Shown here: in pieces, positions 17,225-26,269 of the stretch
Layout: each line of letters begins with the position of its first letter
How positions within the stretch are numbered: position 1 is the stretch's first letter
From: Terriglobia bacterium
Lineage (GTDB): Bacteria; Acidobacteriota; Terriglobia; Acidiferrales; UBA7541
Assembly: GCA_020073605.1 (NCBI GenBank)
Contig: JAIQEW010000021.1
Coordinates: 16,331 to 80,330, forward strand
Reading direction: 5' to 3'
Length of the DNA stretch: 64,000 nucleotides
Made by a program: the position numbers and the translations under genes
The notes under the pieces: model-generated
Database searches by the model: none
Told to the model about the DNA's origin: nothing
What the model saw: the letters and a program-made list of their open reading frames with translations, nothing else

Positions 17225-18613
17225 ATGAAGTGCAACAACATCCTCGAAGCCACCGGTCACACTCCCATCATCCGGCTGAACCGCATCACCAAGGATGTGC
17301 CGGCCGAAGTCTACGTGAAGGCCGACTATCTCAATCCGGGCGGCTCGATGAAGGACCGCATTGCCATCTGGATGATCGACGAGGCCGAGCGCAAGGGCCT
17401 GCTGAGGCCCGGCGGGACGATCGTCGAAGCCACGTCGGGTAACACGGGAATGGGACTCGCGCTGGTCGCGGCGGTGAGGGGCTACAAGGTCGTCTTCACG
17501 ATCACGGACAAGCAATCGCGCGAGAAAATCGATCTGCTGAAGGCATTCGGCGCGGAGGTGATCGTTTGCCCAACGGCGGTCGAGCCGGAGGATCCGCGCA
17601 GCTACTATTCGGTGGCCAAGAAGCTGGCGAGAGAGATTCCCAACGCGTACTACACCAACCAATACGAGAACCCGGCAAACCCCGAGGCGCACTACCGCAC
17701 GACCGGTCCCGAAGTCTGGAAAGACACCGAGGGGAAAATCACGCACTTCGTGTGCGGCCTCGGAACGGGCGGCACGGCCAGCGGCGTGGGGCGATTTCTC
17801 AAAGAGCAGAACGCGAAGGTGAAGATCATCGGCGTCGATCCCTACGGCTCGCTCTTTTACGAGTACTGGAAGACCGGCAACATCGGAAAGGCCCGCACCT
17901 ACGTGGTGGAAGGAATCGGCGAGGACATTCTGCCGGGAAACATGGATTTCTCGGTGCTGGACGACATCGTGCAGGTGAACGACGAAGAGTGCTTCCTCTG
18001 GGCGCGACGGCTTGCGAAGCGGGAGGGAATTTTCACGGGCGGCTCGGGAGGCGGTTGCGTTTCGGCGGCGCTCCGTGTGGCCAAGGATTGCAAGAAGGGC
18101 GATCTGATCGTCGCGTTCCTGCCCGATACCGGCACGCGATATCTCAGCAAGATCTACAACGACAGTTGGATGCGCGAGCTAGGATACGCGGACACTGAGG
18201 TGTCCCTCACGGCCGCCGACGTGATTCGCGTGAAGCGGCAGAACGGCAAGACGCGCGACCTGATCACCGTGGGCCCGAACCGCACCGTGTATCAAGCGCT
18301 TCAAACGATGCAGCAGCAGGACATTTCTCAGCTGCCCGTGTTTGAGGACGACCGCTCGGTCGGCACCGTGTTCGAGGACCAGATTTTGAATCTCGCGCTG
18401 CAAGGGAAGGATCTCCGCAAACTGATTGTCCGCGAAGTGATGGGCGCGCCTCTTCCGCAGGTGCCTTCGAATGCGCCGGTCGAGCGGGTCACTCACCTGC
18501 TGAGCCACGAAAGCCCGGCCGTTTTCGTGGAGATGGAAACAGGCAATCTCGAAGTTCTCACGAAATTCGACTTGATGGACACGATCGCCGGGCTGGTCGG
18601 CCAGAAGCGCTGA
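17225..18613 (+). CDS. Cystathionine beta-synthase (PLP enzyme with CBS-domain pair)
   Basis: 462 residues. PLP lysine is K43 in GGSMKDR; the phosphate/substrate loop is TSGNTG at ~70-75; the PLP-phosphate loop is GTGGTASG. Residues ~335-455 form a tandem CBS (Bateman) module. It condenses serine (or O-acetylserine) with homocysteine (or sulfide). The heme-binding N-terminal extension of the human enzyme is absent. Cysteine synthases lack the Bateman pair, so cystathionine beta-synthase is the better name, but substrate choice is inferred. The Bateman module suggests control by adenosyl ligands. Confidence 0.92.
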   Translation: MKCNNILEATGHTPIIRLNRITKDVPAEVYVKADYLNPGGSMKDRIAIWMIDEAERKGLLRPGGTIVEATSGNTGMGLALVAAVRGYKVVFTITDKQSREKIDLLKAFGAEVIVCPTAVEPEDPRSYYSVAKKLAREIPNAYYTNQYENPANPEAHYRTTGPEVWKDTEGKITHFVCGLGTGGTASGVGRFLKEQNAKVKIIGVDPYGSLFYEYWKTGNIGKARTYVVEGIGEDILPGNMDFSVLDDIVQVNDEECFLWARRLAKREGIFTGGSGGGCVSAALRVAKDCKKGDLIVAFLPDTGTRYLSKIYNDSWMRELGYADTEVSLTAADVIRVKRQNGKTRDLITVGPNRTVYQALQTMQQQDISQLPVFEDDRSVGTVFEDQILNLALQGKDLRKLIVREVMGAPLPQVPSNAPVERVTHLLSHESPAVFVEMETGNLEVLTKFDLMDTIAGLVGQKR

Positions 18614-18716
18614 GCAGGCATTCAGGGACGCCAAATTGCTTCGTAGCCGAAGGATTCTCTGGTAGCATGAAGTTTCGCGTTCTGCAAAAATCCTCCCAGT
18701 CTGGAGCAACGCAAAC

Positions 18717-18908
18717 ATGGCACTCGCATGTGAAATCTGCGGCAAGAAGCCGCGCTACGGCAATACGATCAGCCACGCCCACAACGTAACGCGGCGCCGC
18801 TGGAATCCGAATCTGCGTCGCGTACGGGCCGTCATCAAGGGCGTGCGCAAGCAGGTGCGGGTCTGCACCGCGTGCATCCGCGCCGGCCGCGTCAAGAAAG
18901 CTGCCTGA
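18717..18908 (+). CDS. rpmB: 50S ribosomal protein L28
   Basis: 63 residues, the normal bacterial size. It begins [16 protein letters not shown] and continues with [15 protein letters not shown], the L28 signature. Four zinc ligands are retained (C5, C8, C50, C53), so this is the C+ zinc-binding form. It stands 103 bases after the CBS gene and 29 bases before the lipoprotein start. Confidence 0.97.
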   Translation: MALACEICGKKPRYGNTISHAHNVTRRRWNPNLRRVRAVIKGVRKQVRVCTACIRAGRVKKAA

Positions 18909-18937
18909 AGCGCGTCTTTCGTCGGAAGGAGCCCCCG

Positions 18938-19981
18938 TTGAAGCGAAAAGCCTTGATTCTTGCGGCGCTCGCCGCCTGCGCGCTTGCGGTCTCCTGCCGG
19001 AAAGGCGCGGCGCCCAGTCCGAACGTCTGGGCCACCGTGAACGGCAAGGAAATTCTCCGCGAGGATGTCGAGAAGATCTTCCACTCGCGCGTGAACGCCG
19101 AGGCGCCCGCGCCCTCGCAGGAAGAGGCTCTCTCCCTTCAGCTCAGTATTCTCGACGAGCTGATCAACAGCGAGATTCTGATCGAGCGCGCCAACAAAAT
19201 GAACCTGGTGGCGAGCGATGCTGAGGTCGAAGACAAGTTCACCGAGTCGAAAAGCCCCTACACCGAAGAGGAATTCCAAAAGAAGCTGAAGGATACCGGG
19301 CTCTCCGTGGACGATCTGCGGAGCGACATCCGCCGGCAGCTCTCGATTCAGAAGCTGCTGAACCGCGAAGTAGTCGCCAAGATCTCGATCACCGATCAGA
19401 ACATCTCCGATTTCTACAATAAGAATCGTTCGCAATTCAACGTGACCGAGCCGCAGTACCACATCGCCCAAATCGTGATCACGCCGCGGCCCGACCCCAC
19501 CGTGCACAACCGCAAGAACGACAAGGCCACCAACGAAGCGGAGGCGGGACGCAAGGCGGCGATGCTCGTGCAGAAGCTGAGCGCCAACGCCGACTTCACG
19601 GAGCTGGCCACGGATTATTCCGAGGACTCCAGCGCATCCACCGGCGGGGATCTCGGCTTCGTCCCGGAATCGGCGCTCAACCAGTCCGACCCGACGCTGA
19701 AGAAGGCCGTGCTGTCACTGAAGGTGGGACAAGTCACTCAGCCGATCCCCTTCAAAGGGGGAGGCTACCGCATTCTGAAGCTTCTCGCGAAGGAAGCTGC
19801 CGGGGAGCGCCAGTTCTCCGATGTTCAGGTGCAGCAGGCCATTCGTGACGCTCTGCGCACGCGCAAGGAACAGCTTCTCCGCTCCGCGTATCTGGTCGAA
19901 GCGCGGGATGAAGCGCACGTCACGAACTATCTTGCCCGCCAGATTCTGGAATCCGCCGGAAAACTCCCCGAGGTAAAATGA
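18938..19981 (+). CDS. Lipoprotein parvulin-type peptidyl-prolyl isomerase (SurA/PrsA-like)
   Basis: 347 residues from a TTG at 18938, chosen because GGAAGGA lies 7 bases upstream and the product then starts with a lipoprotein signal (MKRKALILAALAACALAVSC, lipid-modified C20). An earlier ATG at 18872 would overlap rpmB and bury the signal. After the signal comes a SurA-type N-terminal chaperone domain (WATVNGKEILREDVEKIF...), then one parvulin domain at ~180-290 (YHIAQIVITPRP...DFTELATDYSEDSSASTGGDLGFV) and a C-terminal helix. Expected role: folding of outer-membrane or secreted proteins from the periplasmic side of a membrane. Confidence 0.9.
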   Translation: MKRKALILAALAACALAVSCRKGAAPSPNVWATVNGKEILREDVEKIFHSRVNAEAPAPSQEEALSLQLSILDELINSEILIERANKMNLVASDAEVEDKFTESKSPYTEEEFQKKLKDTGLSVDDLRSDIRRQLSIQKLLNREVVAKISITDQNISDFYNKNRSQFNVTEPQYHIAQIVITPRPDPTVHNRKNDKATNEAEAGRKAAMLVQKLSANADFTELATDYSEDSSASTGGDLGFVPESALNQSDPTLKKAVLSLKVGQVTQPIPFKGGGYRILKLLAKEAAGERQFSDVQVQQAIRDALRTRKEQLLRSAYLVEARDEAHVTNYLARQILESAGKLPEVK

Positions 19982-20048
19982 GTATTGGGCTCTGTGCCGC
20001 CCCGGCGGTGAGTTCGCTCGATTGGCAAGCTTCCGGCAGGCGGCTATC

Positions 20049-20786
20049 ATGGCCGCACTTGATGGCAGGGAAATCAACCCGGTGAATCTCTCGGAACAAA
20101 ATCAGTGGAAGAAGGCCGCGGCCGAAGAGGCCTTGAAGCTGGTCGAGGACGGCATGGTCCTTGGACTCGGCACCGGCTCAACCGCTGCGTTTTTCGTGAG
20201 CGCGCTCGGGCGGCGCATCGCGGAAGACGGCCTGCGAATCACGGCCGTTCCGACATCGGTGCAAACGGAAACCCAGGCCCATAGCCTGAAGCTCCCGCTG
20301 ACGAGCCTCGCGCAGCACGCTCAAATCGACCTCACGATTGACGGCGCCGACGAGGTGGAGCTTGGAACGCTTTACTTGATCAAGGGACATGGCGGGGCGC
20401 TGCTGCGCGAGAAGATTGTCGCGGCGGCGAGCAAGCGGATGGTGGTCATTGCGGACGAATCGAAGCTGGTCGAGCGGCTCGGCTCGCTGGTTTCGGTTCC
20501 GATCGAAGTGGTGCGATTCGGCTGGCAAGCCACCGGCAGAAGGCTTACGGAGCTCGGCGGCAATCCCTCGCTGCGCCTCGGATCGGACAAGAAGCCGTAC
20601 GTGACGGACAGCGGAAACTACATCATGGACTGCGCGTTCGGTCCCATCGAAAAACCGAAGGAAATCGCGCACCACCTCGACCACGTGGTTGGCGCGGTCG
20701 AGCACGGGCTATTCCTCGGATACACGCAGGAAGTGATTGTCGGCGGGCGCGAAGGCGTGCAGACGCTCAAGAAGACCGGCAGCTGA
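20049..20786 (+). CDS. rpiA: Ribose-5-phosphate isomerase A
   Basis: Interconverts ribose-5-phosphate and ribulose-5-phosphate in the pentose phosphate pathway. The motifs are GLGTGSTAAFFV, TIDGADEVE (catalytic Asp), KGHGGALLREK and the C-terminal GxxxG-rich VIVGGREGVQTL. The ATG at 20049 gives 245 residues; a GTG at 20082 would give 234, nearer the family norm, and a TTG at 20022 gives 254. None has a clearly superior ribosome site. Confidence 0.95.
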   Translation: MAALDGREINPVNLSEQNQWKKAAAEEALKLVEDGMVLGLGTGSTAAFFVSALGRRIAEDGLRITAVPTSVQTETQAHSLKLPLTSLAQHAQIDLTIDGADEVELGTLYLIKGHGGALLREKIVAAASKRMVVIADESKLVERLGSLVSVPIEVVRFGWQATGRRLTELGGNPSLRLGSDKKPYVTDSGNYIMDCAFGPIEKPKEIAHHLDHVVGAVEHGLFLGYTQEVIVGGREGVQTLKKTGS

Positions 20787-20812
20787 GACTCAAGAGCCGC
20801 GAGAGAGCGGCC

Positions 20813-20840
20813 AGGGTGCAGCCCGTAAGAGCCGCACCCT
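20813..20840. terminator. Hairpin between convergent rpiA and CADD-like genes
   Basis: AGGGTGC (20813-20819) pairs with GCACCCT (20834-20840) around a 14-base loop, in the 86-base gap between two convergent genes. The flanks are C-rich rather than T-rich, so intrinsic termination is only a guess. Confidence 0.35.
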
Positions 20841-20872
20841 CCCCCCGGAACCGATCACCCCAGTCCCGGCCC

Positions 20873-21577
20873 CTAATTCTTCGCGGCGGCAACTGCTTTT
20901 GCTTGCGGGTACACGGCATCCAGCGCGCCCCACAGCGCCTTCAGGGTGCGCTCCGCGGCACAGAGCACCTCGAAAGTATCGGCGTCCTTGTGGTTCGCCA
21001 GCCAGCCGCGCCAGGCAGCGCGGTGGCGCACGTCGGCTTCCTCGTGCACGGCGAAATAGGCCAGTGCGCGCGGTTCCGTGATGCCATAAAAGCGGCGAAG
21101 CCCGGCAATCTTCTGGGAGGAGATCTCCGGCACCTGCGCTTCGTAGGCGTAGAAGGAAGCCACCGCCTGCGCGATCGTTCCCTGCGACGCCAGCTCGTCG
21201 AACGTATCGAGCAGCGCTGCGATCCCCGGAAGCGGGCGCGCATCCTCGAGCGCGGCGTCGCTCACACCGAGCGATTGCGCGAACTGGCGCCAAAGCATCG
21301 GGTGGGGCGCCGAAGCGTCGAGTTCCTCGGCGAGATTTTCCTCCACCAACGCGGCCAGCGGGCCGCTCGTCCGAGCCGCGAAATGCTTCAGATTCTCGGG
21401 AAATGCACGGACGTGTTGATAATACTGTTCCGCATAAAGCTGGAGCGATTCCTTTGAAAGTTTCCCCTCGGCCCACGCCTGATAGAAGGGGTGTTTCAGC
21501 AAATGGTGCTCTTGGATGAGTGCGTCGAGTGATTCCAAAAGAGTTTTCGATTTCGGTTCAGTGCGCTTCTTAAGCAT
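20873..21577 (-). CDS. CADD-like diiron/heme-oxygenase-fold protein, putative 4-aminobenzoate synthase
   Basis: 234 residues, all-helical, related to PqqC/TenA but closest to the chlamydial CADD (CT610) group. Metal-ligand positions match that family: E85, H92, E146, H178, D182, H185. The residues reported for CADD self-sacrifice chemistry also have counterparts: Y32 (HPFYQAW) and K156 (ISSQKI). CADD makes 4-aminobenzoate for folate from its own tyrosine, using oxygen and a metal pair. The family is established; function here is inferred from these residues. No pabABC genes are visible in this window, and folC lies 13 kb away. Confidence 0.78.
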   Translation of the reverse strand: MLKKRTEPKSKTLLESLDALIQEHHLLKHPFYQAWAEGKLSKESLQLYAEQYYQHVRAFPENLKHFAARTSGPLAALVEENLAEELDASAPHPMLWRQFAQSLGVSDAALEDARPLPGIAALLDTFDELASQGTIAQAVASFYAYEAQVPEISSQKIAGLRRFYGITEPRALAYFAVHEEADVRHRAAWRGWLANHKDADTFEVLCAAERTLKALWGALDAVYPQAKAVAAAKN

Positions 21578-21732
21578 TTCGTATTTCTAATTTCCCCTTT
21601 TCCCCTTGCTAGAATGACAGCGAATAAACCCGCGAAATATTACTCGAACCCCTGGGCGAAGTCCAGTTTAGGGAGCCTTTCCAGCGCGTTTCACGTGCTG
21701 CAACTTTCGTCCGGATCTGTCACACGACGGAT

Positions 21733-22251
21733 TTAGTGCAGGCCCGACCAATCGTCGGCGAGGAGGATCGAGTTGCTCGGATTCGAGGGGTCGTACTTCA
21801 CGCTGGCGATCTGCCCCGAATTGACGCGCGTCAGGTGCAGGCGCTCTTCGAGGCCGGTGATGTCCTGCGCGGTCTCGTACGTCACTCCCGAAATTGCATA
21901 CGTGTAGTAGAGAAGCTTTTGCGAGACGTGAGAAGAGGCGCCGTCATTGCGCCGGGAGAAGACTCCTGTGGTTCCAGCTTCCGCTTTGGCAGCGGCGGCC
22001 GCGCGGCCGTGGTCCACGATTTCCAGCACCTGGCCTTCGACGATGCGCCCGACGCGATTCAGATACGCGCGCCGCTCGCGTTCGATCTCGCTTGCGTCCA
22101 CGGGCTTCCGCCGGAGCCAAAAGAATATTCCAGCGGCAGCCAGGACGACGAGCCCGGCCACGGGAAGCAGATTGTGCCAATCAGAGAGGAAGTTTCTCAA
22201 CCACGGTATAGTAACGCAGCACGGCGAATCTTCAAGCCATGTCGTGGGCAA
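21733..22251 (-). CDS. DUF3592-like membrane-anchored protein
   Basis: Up to 172 residues. One membrane helix (LLPVAGLVVLAAAGIFFWL) is followed by basic RRKP, a helix (EIERERRAYLNRVG) and a beta-rich domain ending in VKYDPSNPSNSILLADDW, similar to the DUF3592 pattern of YTY-x-ISGVTYE and YDPxNP. The annotated start is a TTG at 22251. A TTG at 22200 would give MRNFLSDWHNLLP... and lies just after a promoter-like TTGAAG-N16-TACTAT (22235-22208), so the shorter form is plausible. Function unknown. Confidence 0.6.
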   Translation of the reverse strand: MPTTWLEDSPCCVTIPWLRNFLSDWHNLLPVAGLVVLAAAGIFFWLRRKPVDASEIERERRAYLNRVGRIVEGQVLEIVDHGRAAAAAKAEAGTTGVFSRRNDGASSHVSQKLLYYTYAISGVTYETAQDITGLEERLHLTRVNSGQIASVKYDPSNPSNSILLADDWSGLH

Positions 22252-22270
22252 TGACGCAGGTCAATCAACC
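22161..22270. repeat. ~110-bp imperfect direct repeat, copy A
   Basis: Aligns to 23951-24064 with roughly 80% identity and a 4-base indel. On the minus strand it contains the promoter-like TTGAAG-N16-TACTAT and the start region of the DUF3592-like gene. Together the copies bracket the desaturase-like gene. Confidence 0.75.
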
Positions 22271-22333
22271 TCTCTTCAGGCTCGTGGGTCACTTTGCGAC
22301 AAGTGGCGTTTCGTCCGTGATGCGAGCGCGAAG

Positions 22334-23971
22334 CTAGGCAGCATCGCCGAGAACGGCCATTGCGGCATTGCGCCCATTGATGCCGATCACGCTGCCTCCC
22401 GGATGCGTGCATGCTCCGCACAAGTAGACGCCCGGCATGGGCGTGCGCGCCGAAAGCCGCTTTGACCACATGTAGGGAGGCAGGCACTCACCCTGAAAAA
22501 TGTGACCGCCGGTGAGTCCGACCCTCTGCTCGATATCCGGGGGACCGAGCACCTGGGTGTCGATGACAGCACTCTCGATATTGGAGCAGAAGCGGCCAAG
22601 GGAATTGAGCGCGAGCCGGCGGACTTCCTCCCGCCGCTCATCCCAAGTGCCGCGCGCGAACTTGTACGGCACATACTGCGCAAAAACGCTCATTGTGTGC
22701 TGCCCGCCAGTGGTAACGGTCGGATCATGGACACTCTGGAAGTACAGCTCGCACCATAGATGCTGAGGCAATTCGCCGCGGCGTGCGGCGGCAAACGCCG
22801 CCTTCCACTCAACTTTGGTGAGTGGTGTGTTGATTTGTCCGTAGTGGTGCGGCTGATCAGTTCCGGGGCGCGCCGTGAAGTTGGGTAGCTCGCGGAGAAG
22901 CACGTTCAGCTTCACGGTGCAGCCCTCCATCGGAATCTCCTCGACGAGCTTGCGCCACTTGGGATCGGCCGAAGGGCCCAGCAGCCGCAGCGTCTGCCGT
23001 GGGTCGGCATTCGAGATCACGATTGGTGCAGCGATGAATTCGCCGCCCTCGAGGACCACGCCTTCGGCAGGCACGATCCGCGCGACGGGGACGCCGGTGG
23101 CGACCATCGCTCCCGCCTCTAGCGCGGCATCGCAAAAGTAGAACGAAACCATGCCCATGCCGCCCTTCACGTAGCCCCACATGCCGGGCATCCCGCCCAA
23201 TCGGCCGGACGAATGATGGAAGCGGATACTGGCGGTTCCTGCGTCGAATGGGCTCGCGTTGGTCCCAATCACCCCTTGCCCGAGGTACGCCGTCTGCAGC
23301 CGTTCGTCACGCAAATAGTGTTCCACGAATTCGGCCATCGACCATTCGAAGAGCACGCGCTTCGCTTGTTCGTCATTTCCGAGCCGCGCTTCGATCTGTT
23401 GCCGGGTAGGAGGCTCGCCGATCCATAGATCGCCATCGCCTGGCGGGCGCAAAGCGTCGCGCAATCTACGGAGCACGTCACTCATCGCGCGCCAGCCTTC
23501 CACATCGCCCGGAGCGAGGTTGCGAATCTCGGCCTCGCACCGCTCGTCGCTGTCCCAGAGCTGCACGCTGGAGCCATCGTGGAATGGGACAAACAATCCA
23601 TTTACCGCAGGTGTCCACTGAAAGCCGCGCTCGGGTAGATTCAACTCTGAGCCAACCAGGGGATGCAGCAGTCCGGCCAGATACGCGCATGGCGACATGC
23701 GAACGCCGGGAAAGGGCTCCTCGATGGTGCAGGCGCCGCCCACTCGCGTGCGGCTCTCCAGCACCAGCACCCGCTTGCCCGCACGTGCCAGGTACGCCGC
23801 GCAGGCCAGGCCGTTGTGGCCGGCTCCGACGATCGCCACATCCCAGCGGCGCGAGGCCAATTCACGGACGGGAGCGGGCAATCCGATTTCGCCGAGGGCG
23901 GCGGCCGTGGGTGAGGTCACGGCCGTAGTATCTACCGTGGAGCGCCAAGTTGGGAAGCAGATCGTGCCCAT
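22334..23971 (-). CDS. FAD-dependent phytoene-desaturase-like oxidoreductase (PYROXD2-type)
   Basis: 545 residues. The dinucleotide fold VAIVGAGHNGLACAAYLARAG starts at ~45, followed by VLVLESRTRVGGACTIEE, the standard FAD-binding text of the CrtI/PYROXD2 superfamily. The C-terminus has the FAD-closing PGVYLCGACTHPGGSVIGINGRNAA. The ~40 residues before the Rossmann fold are not conserved-looking, so the true start may lie downstream of 23971. No phytoene synthase or other carotenoid gene is adjacent, though a carotenoid oxygenase lies at 50251. The substrate is unknown. Confidence 0.88.
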   Translation of the reverse strand: MGTICFPTWRSTVDTTAVTSPTAAALGEIGLPAPVRELASRRWDVAIVGAGHNGLACAAYLARAGKRVLVLESRTRVGGACTIEEPFPGVRMSPCAYLAGLLHPLVGSELNLPERGFQWTPAVNGLFVPFHDGSSVQLWDSDERCEAEIRNLAPGDVEGWRAMSDVLRRLRDALRPPGDGDLWIGEPPTRQQIEARLGNDEQAKRVLFEWSMAEFVEHYLRDERLQTAYLGQGVIGTNASPFDAGTASIRFHHSSGRLGGMPGMWGYVKGGMGMVSFYFCDAALEAGAMVATGVPVARIVPAEGVVLEGGEFIAAPIVISNADPRQTLRLLGPSADPKWRKLVEEIPMEGCTVKLNVLLRELPNFTARPGTDQPHHYGQINTPLTKVEWKAAFAAARRGELPQHLWCELYFQSVHDPTVTTGGQHTMSVFAQYVPYKFARGTWDERREEVRRLALNSLGRFCSNIESAVIDTQVLGPPDIEQRVGLTGGHIFQGECLPPYMWSKRLSARTPMPGVYLCGACTHPGGSVIGINGRNAAMAVLGDAA

Positions 23972-24064
23972 CGGAAGGGACGTTTCTCAACGACGGTATG
24001 GTAAGTAACGCAGTCCGGTGATTCTTGAAGCCATGTCGTGGCCCATGGCGCAGGTCAGTCAACG
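23951..24064. repeat. ~110-bp imperfect direct repeat, copy B
   Basis: Second copy of the segment at 22161-22270. It covers the start codon region and upstream sequence of the desaturase-like gene on the minus strand. Interval 24065-24186 beyond it holds nothing recognisable. Confidence 0.75.
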
Positions 24065-24186
24065 CGAATTGATTGAGATTCGCGGTGCGCATTGGGGGAT
24101 GACATCCGCCATAAACTACACAGAAGTTTCGCTAGTGACCGGAACACAGTATTACAAAGTGCGTGTCTACGGACTGATTGTATATT

Positions 24187-25827
24187 TCAGTTCCGAGGGA
24201 AAGGTCCTTGAATGAGACCGTTATCGAAGTCCGCAATCCACGCGCTGTTGGTCGTATCGACGGCAATACCAGAGATTTGTCCACCACTCAGAGATTGCAT
24301 GTTAGATGGTGGGTTCTCGCCAAGATTGTCAGATCGTGAATAGAATAGCACTTTCTTCCCTGATGCCAGAAGAACATGATTGGGGTCAGTCGCGATCGAA
24401 TGGACTACGCCGACATTTGAGACCAGAGGCCGTATTTTGCCCTCAGGAACGGAGATCGCATAAGCGGTTCCAGACTCGTTGGCATACAGCAAGCGTCGTC
24501 CGCTACTATCAAAAGTCAGCACACCGCCTCGATCGATTTGGTTGAAAGACCAGCTTTTGGGCGAAGAAGAGTCCCAGTTCGACCAATACCGAATCTCCTT
24601 CTTGCCGGGGAGCACCAAATAGACTGTGTTTCCATCCGCTGCGATGCCGTCACATCCTCCTCCCCCAACGAGGATTAAACGTTGAGAAGTCTTTCTGCTG
24701 GCAAGCGAAAACTTGTAGACGGTGCATCCAATTGAATTATTCGAACTTGTAAAGAGGAATTCAGAGTTAGCCGTTAGTTCGGCTGGTCGGTCTACACGTT
24801 TCAGTTGAAACAATGTTTCTAGGTGAATCCCCTGCCGATCAATTCTGACTCTTGATACGGCCCCATCGTAGTCGAGTACGAAGAGCCCCGCAGCCGGATG
24901 AAAGGTAAGATCAACAGGGCCCCAATGTTTCTGTTGGTATACAGTCATAGTTGGACGTATGTCTTGAATTTCTCTGCTTAGCCGAAGCAGAGTGTAGTAG
25001 CTGTACGTAGCAGAATTCTTGTCATAACTGAAAAACGTGTCTTGGATAGATGCAGCATCTTTAATGGAAGTAATACCACTTCGCTCTGCACTATATGGCT
25101 CTCCGGGCATCAACGCTGAAGAGGCTTTGTTGATCGCATCATTGAGCGAGTTAGTCTTCGCACCGGACAGGGATGCGTCGCTAGCTGTTCCGAGAAAATA
25201 GAAACTGCGATCATCCGATGGGAGTTTCGTGATCCAAGCGGGAGCAGGGGAACTGGACTGCGCGTAAACGAGTGGCAGGCCGAGAGTGAGAACCACTTGA
25301 CTGCCAGCCCGGACTGATTGGGCCGAACCATTTCCTTCGAGGCTCTTGCTGATCTGGTTGAAGGCGTCCACGTTTTTGGCAAACTCTGACGTGAACACCT
25401 TCAGATCCTCGGCATTCGGTTGCGCTAATTCGTAGTTCGCAACTATGTTGGTTAACTTTCTTACGATGCCTTGTCCCTCACTCGCGGCGTATTGGAAGCT
25501 TCGATAATCCGCAGAAAAGACTAGGGTGCTGATTAGGGTGCATGTGCTCGTGACGATTCCCAAGAACATGATGGGGGCTTTGGTCCATTTTTCATCTGAT
25601 TTGCGAAAGGCGGTAATGAGAATTCCGACAACACCGATCACGACGACAAGGGTAATTTGAATATATGCGTGGCGTTCCCAGACTCCTATCTGCTGCTGGA
25701 AATCTTGAATCTCCATCTCGAATTTCTTGAGCGGACTATTGACCGGAGTTTGTGCCTTGAGCAGGATCGGATCAAGGCTCACGGCGATGAAGATAAGAAC
25801 CGTGCAAAGTAGGCGCACTTGTTTCAA
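24187..25827 (-). CDS. Uncharacterised membrane protein with beta-propeller-like C-terminal half
   Basis: Not recognised. The TTG at 25827 is chosen because a full GGAGGTGA ribosome site (25840-25833) lies 5 bases upstream; a longer frame to 25986 has no such support. The product is 546 residues. A hydrophobic segment at ~4-24 (signal or TM) is followed by membrane helices at ~57-77 (ITLVVVIGVVGILITAF) and ~90-110. The C-terminal half has repeated beta-strand units (LTFHPAAGLFVLDYDG, GIAADGNTVYLVLPG, LTFDSSGRRLLYANESG, IATDPNHVLLASG, GIAVDTTNSAWIADFDNG) of propeller/NHL type. Base composition is visibly AT-richer than its neighbours, suggesting transfer. Confidence 0.75.
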   Translation of the reverse strand: MKQVRLLCTVLIFIAVSLDPILLKAQTPVNSPLKKFEMEIQDFQQQIGVWERHAYIQITLVVVIGVVGILITAFRKSDEKWTKAPIMFLGIVTSTCTLISTLVFSADYRSFQYAASEGQGIVRKLTNIVANYELAQPNAEDLKVFTSEFAKNVDAFNQISKSLEGNGSAQSVRAGSQVVLTLGLPLVYAQSSSPAPAWITKLPSDDRSFYFLGTASDASLSGAKTNSLNDAINKASSALMPGEPYSAERSGITSIKDAASIQDTFFSYDKNSATYSYYTLLRLSREIQDIRPTMTVYQQKHWGPVDLTFHPAAGLFVLDYDGAVSRVRIDRQGIHLETLFQLKRVDRPAELTANSEFLFTSSNNSIGCTVYKFSLASRKTSQRLILVGGGGCDGIAADGNTVYLVLPGKKEIRYWSNWDSSSPKSWSFNQIDRGGVLTFDSSGRRLLYANESGTAYAISVPEGKIRPLVSNVGVVHSIATDPNHVLLASGKKVLFYSRSDNLGENPPSNMQSLSGGQISGIAVDTTNSAWIADFDNGLIQGPFPRN

Positions 25828-25999
25828 GGAGATCACCTCCGATGCGTCAAGGTACTCTCGGATTACGGGAGCAGTATAGTGCCTATCAACTAATATGTGG
25901 GTAATAGTTTCAGGTTCTGCAGCGGTCGGGGGCCTTAGTCGTGGGTCGTAAACTCCAAAGTCCTGATTAAAGCGCCTACCCGACAAGTGCCCCCGGCTC

Positions 26000-26019
26000 C
26001 CCAGAAGTCCCGTTCTGGG
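26000..26019. repeat. Small palindrome in the junction region
   Basis: CCCAGAA (26000-26006) pairs with TTCTGGG (26013-26019). It lies in the ~440-base non-coding stretch 25828-26269 between the orphan membrane gene and the truncated FAH gene, which holds several short palindromes and no gene. Confidence 0.5.
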
Positions 26020-26204
26020 AAGTTGCCGGCCCCGGTGATGCTTGCGACCGATTCTGGTCGGATCACGGCATACTCGGAAGTAATCCGCTTGGCTGCAACC
26101 GCCTACTCAGGAAACTGACACATTACCCGCTTCAGGTCTATTCCAACGGACGCGAGACAGTAGAAGAAATTCAGAGTGTGTATGACGATGTCGGTTTGGA
26201 ACTT

Positions 26205-26262
26205 CAGGGGCTAAAGCCCTGAGTGATTCCAGACTCTATGTCGTGGCTTCAGCCACGACATA
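26205..26262. repeat. Two REP-like palindromes next to the broken FAH gene
   Basis: Palindrome one (26205-26221) is built on GGGCT-AA-AGCCC. Palindrome two (26237-26262) has a perfect 11-bp stem, TATGTCGTGGC with GCCACGACATA, around TTCA. Both have a GGCT/AGCC core, the style of extragenic palindromes. They lie immediately beyond the aberrant stop codon of the FAH-family gene. Confidence 0.7.
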
Positions 26263-26269
26263 CAAAGAT

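Noticed and set aside
24018..24215. 65-residue + strand ORF beginning inside repeat copy B
   Set aside because: No ribosome site, it spans the end of a repeat and the 3' end of the opposite gene, and it has no recognisable domain.
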